Under the pieces are notes generated by a model. It had not been told where the DNA came from. It saw only the letters and a program-made list of their open reading frames with translations, and did not search any database. The translations under genes and the position numbers were made by a program. DNA of 9,904 nt, from the NCBI GenBank assembly GCA_013042825.1, contig JABDPL010000037.1, forward strand, positions 1 through 9,904, in the 5' to 3' direction. Numbering within the stretch: position 1 is the first letter of the stretch; the number at the start of each line of letters is the position of its first letter. Below, in pieces: positions 1-6,612 of this stretch. This DNA comes from Flavobacteriaceae bacterium (lineage in GTDB: Bacteria; Bacteroidota; Bacteroidia; Flavobacteriales; Flavobacteriaceae).

Positions 1-1195
1 AACAGTTGTTTGGAAGCGGGTCGTCGACATGAATGACCGGGCCCTTCGAAATATAGTAATTGGGTTAGGCGGCACCGGATCGGGCGTACCTCGCGAAACA
101 GGCTTCGATATCACCGCAGCATCTGAGATTATGGCCATTCTGTGCCTGGCTGATGATTTAAACGACCTGAAAGAACGCCTGGGTAATATTTTTGTGGGAT
201 TTACCCATGACAAAAAACCGATCTATGCCAGGGATTTAAAAGTAAATGGGGCAATGGCCGCGCTTTTAAAAGAAGCCATTAAACCAAACCTTGTTCAAAC
301 CATGGAGGGCAACCCCGCAATTGTCCATTGCGGTCCTTTTGCAAACATAGCCCAGGGAACCAATTCGGTAGTTGCAACGCGCTTAGGAATGAGCCTGTCT
401 GATTATACCGTGACAGAAGCGGGCTTTGGAGCGGATCTCGGTGCTGAAAAATTTATGGATATCAAGTGTCAGTCTGCTGGTTTGTCACCAAAAGCAATTG
501 TTTTGAATACGACCATCAGGGCACTAAAATATCATGGTGGAGTAGATTTGAAAACTCTGACGGAGCCAAATGTTGAAGCCGTTCGTAAAGGACTGCCAAA
601 TCTCGAAAAACACCTTGAAAATATTCGTCACTTTGGAATAAATCCGGTAATTGCCATTAACAAGTTCGTGACCGATAGTGATGAAGAAATCGAAGTTATT
701 AAACAATTTGCTAATGCAAATAATGCTCGGGTCGCTCTTGCTGAAATATGGGGCAAAGGCGGGAAAGGCGGTATTGAATTGGCCAGGCAGGTTTTAGCGA
801 GTATCGAAGAAGGGCGATCAGAATTCAAACCGCTCTATAAATGGGAAATGGGGGTTGAAGAGAAAATAGAAACCATTGCCAAAAAAATCTACGGTGCAAA
901 AGATGTTGAATATTCCACCAAAGCAAGGCGTAACCTTAAAACAATCGACGAACTGGGATTGAACGGCCTGCCCGTTTGTATTGCCAAGACCCAAAAGTCA
1001 TTATCCGATAATCCGAAGCTTCTCGGTAAACCAAAAGGATTTACCGTAAACATTCGTGAGATCGAGATAGCCGCAGGAGCGGGATTCCTTATCCCAATTG
1101 CGGGTGATATTATGCGAATGCCTGGTCTGCCTGCTTTCCCGGCCTCTGATAATATTACGATCGATAATGATGGCAACATTACGGGATTGTTTTAA
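1..1195 (+). CDS. fhs: Formate-tetrahydrofolate ligase (10-formyl-THF synthetase), 5'-truncated by window edge
   Basis: Catalyses formate + ATP + tetrahydrofolate to 10-formyl-THF + ADP + Pi in the cytoplasm. The frame is open from base 2. The first readable residues, TVVWKRVVDMNDRALRNIVI, match the inside of the family, so the ATG at 29 is an internal methionine and not the start. About 397 residues are visible. Members are usually about 555-560 long, so roughly 160 N-terminal residues, including the ATP-binding P-loop, lie upstream. Recognisable blocks are GVPRETGFDIT and the second family signature, seen as AASEIMAILCL (about 116-148), then FGADLGAEKF, GGVDLKTLTEPN, NPVIAINKF and the C-terminal GFLIPIAGDIMRMPGLP. 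The signature starts with Ala where Val is usual, and LGGTGSG replaces the common LGGKxNG; both look like ordinary variation. The gene lies 59 bases before fdhD and is probably co-transcribed with the formate dehydrogenase genes. The identification is very secure. Confidence 0.96.
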   Translation, partial: TVVWKRVVDMNDRALRNIVIGLGGTGSGVPRETGFDITAASEIMAILCLADDLNDLKERLGNIFVGFTHDKKPIYARDLKVNGAMAALLKEAIKPNLVQTMEGNPAIVHCGPFANIAQGTNSVVATRLGMSLSDYTVTEAGFGADLGAEKFMDIKCQSAGLSPKAIVLNTTIRALKYHGGVDLKTLTEPNVEAVRKGLPNLEKHLENIRHFGINPVIAINKFVTDSDEEIEVIKQFANANNARVALAEIWGKGGKGGIELARQVLASIEEGRSEFKPLYKWEMGVEEKIETIAKKIYGAKDVEYSTKARRNLKTIDELGLNGLPVCIAKTQKSLSDNPKLLGKPKGFTVNIREIEIAAGAGFLIPIAGDIMRMPGLPAFPASDNITIDNDGNITGLF

Positions 1196-1254
1196 TAATT
1201 AAAAATTTCCGTAACTTCCAGATATAAACCGTGCTTCCATAAACGGTAATCGTT

Positions 1255-2079
1255 ATGGCTACAAGGAATTACGAAGGACAAAAAATTAACAGTTCAGGGA
1301 TCAATAAAACAATTGATACTCTTACTGTTGAAGAGGCCCTGCAGATCAATATAAACGGTGAGCCGTTTACAGTGTCTATGAGAACACCTGGTCATGATCA
1401 AAACCTGGTTCGTGGACTCTTACATTCTGAAGGAGTTCTCGACGATCAATCCTTTAATCCAGATATTCTTCTTAAACAGGAAAACGATGAGGGTGTTGTC
1501 ACGATTCTCGATGCAACTATACCAAAGGAGAAATTAGGTCACGGTTATTCCAACAGTAGAAGTCTGCTTTCTGTTTCGTCCTGTGGAATTTGTGGAAAAA
1601 CCGAACTGAAGGATCTTAAGTTCATCGGAAAAGCCATCGATCGAACCGATAAGATCGATATGAATACCATACATCGTTTATTCGAAAAAATGAATGAAGG
1701 ACAGTTCAATTTTATAGAGTCGGGTGGGGCGCATGCCGCTGCTGCTTTCACTCTTAAAGGAGATCTTTTGAGCATTATGGAAGACATCGGTCGCCATAAT
1801 GCAGTTGATAAAGTCATTGGTGACCTGATCTTCAAAGAAAATATTAATAAGGCTAAGGTGCTTACGGTAAGCGGTAGGATATCCTATGAAATTGTCATAA
1901 AGTGTTTTAAAGCGAGAATACCGTTCTTAGCCGCGGTATCTGCGCCGTCATCTCTTGCTGTTGATTATGCAAAAGAACTTGGAATTACCCTTTTTGCTTT
2001 TTGCAGAGATCGTCGAGCAACTTGCTATGCGCATCCTGAAAGAACCTTTATTAGCTCAAAAAATGCCAAAGCCAGCTAA
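1255..2079 (+). CDS. fdhD: Formate dehydrogenase accessory sulfurtransferase FdhD
   Basis: FdhD passes sulfur from a cysteine desulfurase to the bis-MGD Mo/W cofactor of formate dehydrogenase, a step needed for activity. The protein has 274 residues, a normal length. The CxxC sulfur-carrying motif is seen as SSCGICGK, with Cys110 and Cys113. Other family blocks are RTPGHDQNLVRGLLHSEG (about 43-60), SGGAHAAAAF (156-165), EDIGRHNAVDKVIGD (176-190), SGRISYEIV (206-214) and the C-terminal FAFCRDRRATCY with two more cysteines (250, 257). The start is fixed by an in-frame TAA at 1240-1242, which leaves the ATG at 1255 as the first methionine; no Shine-Dalgarno sequence precedes it. It ends three bases before the diaphorase subunit gene, so the two are almost certainly translated from one message. 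Its placement beside a Mo/W formate dehydrogenase fits its function exactly. Confidence 0.96.
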   Translation: MATRNYEGQKINSSGINKTIDTLTVEEALQININGEPFTVSMRTPGHDQNLVRGLLHSEGVLDDQSFNPDILLKQENDEGVVTILDATIPKEKLGHGYSNSRSLLSVSSCGICGKTELKDLKFIGKAIDRTDKIDMNTIHRLFEKMNEGQFNFIESGGAHAAAAFTLKGDLLSIMEDIGRHNAVDKVIGDLIFKENINKAKVLTVSGRISYEIVIKCFKARIPFLAAVSAPSSLAVDYAKELGITLFAFCRDRRATCYAHPERTFISSKNAKAS

Positions 2080-2082
2080 ATT

Positions 2083-3735
2083 ATGTCAGACAACTTAAGC
2101 GAATTATTAGGACGAAAAGGACTCGATGTCAATCTTTTTGATGAATTGGGCAGAAGGGCGCAGTCAGCGGGAACACCCAGTGATGATGATTTAGCCCAAT
2201 TGGCCGAAGAATTTCTTGTTGGGACGGCGAATACCTATGGAACAGCAAGTTTTTATGATTTTTTAAAACCTGAAAACAAAGGGAAAAGTGTTTACGTGTG
2301 CAACGGGACAGCATGTTTATGCGCTGGCACACAAAACCAGGTAATCGAATCACTGAAAGATCATTTCGATAATGCTGAGATCGGTCATATGACATGCCTC
2401 GGCCGATGTCATGAGAATGGTGCTTTTCATTACCGTGGAAGAAATTTTTCCGGAAATGCTCATAAGGAACTCGACGATATAATCGATAAGGAAGAAGAAT
2501 GGATAGACAACTATTTTGTCGGTCGATCCGGCCCAGCAATACTAACTGCGAAAACTGAATCGGTTGAGTCGTTTTACCAGCCGTTTTTAAAGGCTCTGAA
2601 TACGGATTCGACCAAGGTTTTGGAAGAAATTAAAATCTCTAACCTACGCGGAAGAGGTGGAGCGGGTTTCCCGATGGGCATGAAACTTGAATTCTGTAGA
2701 AATGTTGAAAACGAAATAAAGTTCATCATATGCAATGCCGATGAAGGGGATCCCGGAGCATTTTCCGACAGGTATCTTTTGGAAAAGCAACCGCATGCCG
2801 TACTGTTCGGTATGCTCATTGCGGGCTACGTAACCCATGCGAAATACGGGATTTTATATATAAGAGCAGAATATCCCGAATCGGTAAGAGCCATGCAAAA
2901 AGCTATAGATGAGCTTCGAAAACAAAATCTTATCGGCGATGACATTAATGGTAGTGGATTTAGTTTTGACTTTAAGATTATCCAGGCCCAGGGATCTTAT
3001 ATATGCGGAGAGGAAACGGCATTGATCAACTCAATTGAAGGTCAGCGACCCGAGGTTCGCGTTAGGCCGCCATATCCGGCCCAGAAAGGCTTGTTTAATA
3101 AACCCACGGTTGTTAATAATGTGGAAACACTGGCAGCGGTTCATTATATTATCAAAAACGGCGGAAAAGATTGGAAATCACTTGGAACCGAACGTTCATC
3201 TGGCACCAAATTAGTCTGCCTCGACAGTTTTTTTAAGCGTCCGGGACTATATGAAATTGAAATGGGGACACCACTAAAAACCGTGATCTATGATTTAGGT
3301 GGCGGTTTTAAATCAGAGGTTAAAGCCCTGCAAATAGGTGGACCGCTTGGCGGCTTGGTTCCTGTTTCAAAAATTGAAGATCTATCGCTCGATTTTGAGT
3401 CATTTTCAGAACATGGATTTTTATTAGGACATGCTTCTGTTGTAAGTATACCGCAAGATTTCCCAATTCTAAAGTTTATCGAACATCTTTTCGATTTCGC
3501 AGCCTATGAGAGCTGCGGAAAATGTTTCCCCTGTCGGTTAGGGACAAAAAGAGGACAAGAAATGGCGTCCAAAGCTCTTGAAACGGATTATAAAATAGAC
3601 CGTGACTTAATGAATGACCTTCTAACGACATTAGAAGAAGGATCACTTTGCGCCCACGGTGGAGGAATTCCACTTCCGGTGCGCAATGCATTAGACTATT
3701 TTGGCGAAGAATTAAGCCCCTATTTCAAAAATTAA
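2083..3735 (+). CDS. NAD-linked formate dehydrogenase diaphorase (beta) subunit, fused NuoE-NuoF type
   Basis: This is the 550-residue electron-output module that should pass electrons from the catalytic subunit through Fe-S centres and FMN to NAD+. Residues 1 to about 145 are NuoE-like: a helical part ending in TYGTASFYDF, then a thioredoxin-like fold with a [2Fe-2S] ligand set Cys73-x4-Cys78 and Cys105-x3-Cys109. Residues about 160-550 are NuoF-like. The FMN/NADH glycine-rich loop is LRGRGGAGFP (188-197), followed by CNADEGDPGAFSDR (217-230), GSYICGEETALINSIEG (304-320) and PPYPAQKGLFNKPTVVNNVE. The [4Fe-4S] ligands are Cys478, Cys481 and Cys484 in ESCGKCFPC, plus Cys523. It stops soon after that site, so it lacks the extra ferredoxin domain of HydB-type bifurcating subunits. 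It resembles FdsB or HoxF in layout. Three bases separate it from fdhD and seven from the catalytic gene. A hydrogenase or complex I partner is less likely, given the neighbours. Confidence 0.92.
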   Translation: MSDNLSELLGRKGLDVNLFDELGRRAQSAGTPSDDDLAQLAEEFLVGTANTYGTASFYDFLKPENKGKSVYVCNGTACLCAGTQNQVIESLKDHFDNAEIGHMTCLGRCHENGAFHYRGRNFSGNAHKELDDIIDKEEEWIDNYFVGRSGPAILTAKTESVESFYQPFLKALNTDSTKVLEEIKISNLRGRGGAGFPMGMKLEFCRNVENEIKFIICNADEGDPGAFSDRYLLEKQPHAVLFGMLIAGYVTHAKYGILYIRAEYPESVRAMQKAIDELRKQNLIGDDINGSGFSFDFKIIQAQGSYICGEETALINSIEGQRPEVRVRPPYPAQKGLFNKPTVVNNVETLAAVHYIIKNGGKDWKSLGTERSSGTKLVCLDSFFKRPGLYEIEMGTPLKTVIYDLGGGFKSEVKALQIGGPLGGLVPVSKIEDLSLDFESFSEHGFLLGHASVVSIPQDFPILKFIEHLFDFAAYESCGKCFPCRLGTKRGQEMASKALETDYKIDRDLMNDLLTTLEEGSLCAHGGGIPLPVRNALDYFGEELSPYFKN

Positions 3736-3742
3736 AAGCACT

Positions 3743-6475
3743 ATGAAAACGGCCTATATTGACAATAAGGAATTCGAAATCAATGAAGGGGAGACCATCC
3801 TTTCATTTATCCGGCGATACAGGGATAAAGGCCTTATTCCAACCTTGTGCGATGCACCCAATCTCGATCCTTTCGGATCTTGCAGAGTTTGCAGTGTTGA
3901 AGTGGCTTTAGAGCCTAATGGCCCTGTTAAGACAATGGCTTCATGTCATGCCCCTGTGGCGAAGGGACAGTACATTTACACCAGCACAGAAACAGTTAAA
4001 GCATTACGGAAAAATATCATTGAACTTGTTCTTACCGATCATCCTTTAGACTGTTTGACCTGCGAAGTAAATGGAAATTGTGAGTTGCAAACTGTAGCCG
4101 CACAGGTGGGAATTCGCGAAGTGCGATATCCTGAGGGTGATAACCATCTTTATCGCGATAAGGATCTGACACATCCTTATATGACGTCCGATTTATCAAA
4201 ATGTATCAACTGCTATCGTTGCGTCAGGGCTTGCGATGAGGTACAAGGAGAATTCGTTTTAAGCATGGCAGGTCGTGGTTTCGATACTCATATTATCAAA
4301 GGGCTGAATCAATCTTTTATGGATTCTGATTGTGTGAGCTGCGGCGCCTGTTCACAAGCTTGTCCGACTTCGGCAATCTCCGATGTTTTTCAATCAAAGG
4401 CTATTCAGGCTACCGAAACGACAAGGACGGTGTGTACCTATTGTGGTGTCGGATGTAATTTAGAAGTGGCAACGAATAATGGAGAAATACTCAGTATTAC
4501 GGCACCATATGATGCAGAGGTTAACCAGGGGCATACCTGCCTGAAAGGACGATATGCCTTTAAATTTTATGATCATCCTGAACGATTAAATTCCCCGATG
4601 ATTAAACGCAACGGACATTTTGAGGAAGTAAGTTGGGATGAAGCCTATGATTACATAACATCGAAATTTGTTCAATTTAAAAAAGACTATGGTCCGGATG
4701 CCTTAGCAGGTATATCCTCTTCAAGATGCACGAATGAGGAGAATTACCTGATGCAGAAATTTTTCAGGGCAGTAATCAATACAAATAATATCGATGGCTG
4801 CGCAAGGGTATGTCATTCGCCTACCGCTTTGGGTATGCAGCGAACCTTCGGAACCGGTGCAGCAACCAATTCTATAGAAGATCTTAAGCATACCAATTGT
4901 ATACTTGTTATAGGAGCAAATCCTACAGACGCTCACCCGGTTACAGGAGCTAAACTCAAACAATTTGCGATGAAATCAGGTAATGTCACCATCGTAATTG
5001 ATCCCAGGAGAACAGAATTGGCTCGTTATGCCGATTTTCATATACCCTTACGTCCCGGAACAAATGTGGCCGTGCTGAATATGATGATGTATTACATTAT
5101 TAAGGAAGGGTTGACCAATGACGATTTTATACGAAGCAGGACTGAGGGATATGACGAATATAAATCTGAACTTCTCAATATAGATTTAGACCATTACGAG
5201 GCAGTATCAGGTGTTGACCGGGAATTGATTCGAAGAGCGGCCATCGCTTATGCATCTGCACCAAATGCCATGTCCTTCCACGGACTCGGGGTTACCGAGC
5301 ATTCTCAAGGGACATTTACGGTAATGCAAATTGCCGATCTGGCTTTATTGACCGGAAATATTGGCCGACCAGGTGTTGGGGTAAACCCGTTAAGAGGACA
5401 AAACAATGTGCAGGGATCGGCCGATATGGGGGTTCAACCGCATCAGGGTGCCGGATATCTCGATGTGACCAATCCTGAAGTCAACCAGCTATATAATGAA
5501 TTTTATGGTGTAGATGTACCAACGCATATAGGCTATAAAATACCGGAGATGTTTGAGGCTGCACTTGAAGGTAAGCTTAAGGCAATATGGATTATCGGGG
5601 AGGATGTCGTTCAAACCGATCCAAATACTCAAAAAGTTATCCGGGCTTTAAAAGCAACTGACCTGGTCATTGTTCAGGAGTTATTTATGACCGAAACTGC
5701 AAAATATGCCGATGTGATCCTGCCGGGATCATCGTTTCTTGAAAAAAGTGGCACATTTACCAATGGTGAGCGACGTGTGCAGGCTGTACGACAAGTTGTC
5801 AAGCCAATTGAAGGAACCAAGCCAGATGGGCAGATCATAGTCGATATAATGAATCGAATGGGTTATCAACAACCCGATTACACGCCCGATGGGATGCTTG
5901 AAGAAATATCCCAAATCGTTCCTTTCTTCGCGGGAATACGATGGGATCGTCTTGGAAAAAACGGGTTGCAATGGCCTGTTTCTCAAGATGGGCAGGATAC
6001 AAAGATTCTGCATAAGGAAGAATTCAAAAGAGGAAAAGGTTATTTTGAATTTAATCCATGGGAGGAAACAGATGAGTTGAAGTCGCATGCAAAGGACTAT
6101 CCCTATATTCTAACTACGAATCGTGAACTCGAGCACTATAATTGTGGCGCAATGACTAGACGAACCGCCAATGAGCAGATTTTGACTTCTGATTATTTGA
6201 TGATCCATCCTGATGATGCGGCCAAACATTTGATCGGTGAAGGTGATTTCGTATGCCTGGAATCACCACGCGGAAAAGTTGATGTTAAAGCTCGGATTAC
6301 CGACGAAGTAAAGCCCGGTATCTTAAGTACAACCTTCCATTTTCCTGATATCATGGTGAATAATATTACCAGCGATATTCACGATTCCGAAGCCAAATGT
6401 CCTGAATATAAGGTGGTAGCCGTAAGAATTCGAAAAAGTAAAGGGAAATTTAAAAAAGAATCTGAAATCTACTAA
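3743..6475 (+). CDS. fdhF: Mo/W-dependent formate dehydrogenase catalytic (alpha) subunit with NuoG-like Fe-S N-terminus
   Basis: Oxidises formate to CO2 at a bis-MGD Mo or W centre; cytoplasmic, as there is no Tat or Sec signal. At 910 residues it resembles FdsA of soluble NAD-dependent enzymes. Ligands in order: [2Fe-2S] Cys36, 47, 50, 68; His-Cys [4Fe-4S] His100, Cys104, 107, 113; two ferredoxin-type [4Fe-4S] sites, Cys154/157/160/164 and Cys197/200/203/207; and the molybdopterin-domain [4Fe-4S] Cys231, 234, 238, 266. The active site is CARVCHSP, with Cys357 (codon TGT at 4811) as the metal ligand in place of selenocysteine, and His358. Arg551 in PLRGQNNVQG matches Arg333 of E. coli FdhF. 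The C-terminal molybdopterin dinucleotide-binding domain includes HYNCGAMTRRT (798-808). TIGR01591-type proteins carry the symbol fdhF; fdsA would also be fair. No selenocysteine codon is involved, and Mo versus W cannot be told from sequence. It is the last gene before a hairpin. Confidence 0.96.
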   Translation: MKTAYIDNKEFEINEGETILSFIRRYRDKGLIPTLCDAPNLDPFGSCRVCSVEVALEPNGPVKTMASCHAPVAKGQYIYTSTETVKALRKNIIELVLTDHPLDCLTCEVNGNCELQTVAAQVGIREVRYPEGDNHLYRDKDLTHPYMTSDLSKCINCYRCVRACDEVQGEFVLSMAGRGFDTHIIKGLNQSFMDSDCVSCGACSQACPTSAISDVFQSKAIQATETTRTVCTYCGVGCNLEVATNNGEILSITAPYDAEVNQGHTCLKGRYAFKFYDHPERLNSPMIKRNGHFEEVSWDEAYDYITSKFVQFKKDYGPDALAGISSSRCTNEENYLMQKFFRAVINTNNIDGCARVCHSPTALGMQRTFGTGAATNSIEDLKHTNCILVIGANPTDAHPVTGAKLKQFAMKSGNVTIVIDPRRTELARYADFHIPLRPGTNVAVLNMMMYYIIKEGLTNDDFIRSRTEGYDEYKSELLNIDLDHYEAVSGVDRELIRRAAIAYASAPNAMSFHGLGVTEHSQGTFTVMQIADLALLTGNIGRPGVGVNPLRGQNNVQGSADMGVQPHQGAGYLDVTNPEVNQLYNEFYGVDVPTHIGYKIPEMFEAALEGKLKAIWIIGEDVVQTDPNTQKVIRALKATDLVIVQELFMTETAKYADVILPGSSFLEKSGTFTNGERRVQAVRQVVKPIEGTKPDGQIIVDIMNRMGYQQPDYTPDGMLEEISQIVPFFAGIRWDRLGKNGLQWPVSQDGQDTKILHKEEFKRGKGYFEFNPWEETDELKSHAKDYPYILTTNRELEHYNCGAMTRRTANEQILTSDYLMIHPDDAAKHLIGEGDFVCLESPRGKVDVKARITDEVKPGILSTTFHFPDIMVNNITSDIHDSEAKCPEYKVVAVRIRKSKGKFKKESEIY

Positions 6476-6500
6476 CTTATTGATAGATAACAAGATATAA

Positions 6501-6525
6501 CTAAGCTGTAAAAGAAACAGCTTAG
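6501..6525 (+). terminator. Perfect 9-bp hairpin after the formate dehydrogenase operon
   Basis: CTAAGCTGT at 6501-6509 pairs exactly with ACAGCTTAG at 6517-6525 around a seven-base A-rich loop. It starts 26 bases after the stop codon of the catalytic subunit. The stem is only moderately GC-rich and the following bases (AATTGTGTGC) are not a real T-run, so it is not a textbook intrinsic terminator. It may instead be a 3'-end stabilising stem. Its place between two functionally unrelated genes supports a role at a transcript end. Confidence 0.55.
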
Positions 6526-6532
6526 AATTGTG

Positions 6533-6565
6533 TGCATTTCATCGAAGATATTTGCATTTCATGGA
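6533..6565 (+). repeat. Pair of 13-bp direct repeats spaced 20 bp, upstream of the M14 peptidase gene
   Basis: TGCATTTCATCGA at 6533-6545 recurs as TGCATTTCATGGA at 6553-6565, with one mismatch in 13. The start-to-start distance is 20 bases, close to two helical turns, so both copies would face the same side of the DNA. This is the layout expected of a binding site for a dimeric or paired regulator, but no known operator is recognised and the region is AT-rich, so chance cannot be excluded. Confidence 0.45.
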
Positions 6566-6582
6566 TTATATATAGTATATTA
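6552..6582 (+). promoter_or_regulatory. Possible promoter of the M14 peptidase gene
   Basis: A TTGCAT at 6552-6557 is followed after 18 bases by TATATT at 6576-6581, inside the AT-rich run TTATATATAGTATATTA. This is promoter-like, and it lies about 30 bases before the start codon, in the only intergenic gap of the window. The Bacteroidota consensus (TTG, then TAnnTTTG) is not well matched, so the exact boxes are a guess. The TTG overlaps the second copy of the direct repeat, so a protein bound there could affect RNA polymerase. Confidence 0.25.
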
Positions 6583-6612
6583 GCCCTCGAAATTCATTAA
6601 ACCCCAAATCTG

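Noticed and set aside
29..31. ATG at 29 as the start of formate-tetrahydrofolate ligase
   Set aside because: The same frame is open to base 2 and the residues before it (TVVWKRVVD) match the inside of the family; the gene simply begins before the window.
1228..1247. Short inverted repeat ACCGT/ACGGT between fhs and fdhD as a terminator
   Set aside because: Only five paired bases around a ten-base loop, with no T-run after it; not enough to split the operon.
2129..2539. 136-codon open frame on the - strand opposite the diaphorase gene
   Set aside because: It overlaps the conserved NuoE-like [2Fe-2S] domain and shows no family features.
3743..4430. NuoG (complex I) or Fe-only hydrogenase identity for the 910-residue protein
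   Set aside because: The N-terminal clusters are shared with both, but the C-terminal two-thirds has the formate dehydrogenase active site (Cys357, His358, Arg551) and no hydrogenase H-cluster motifs.
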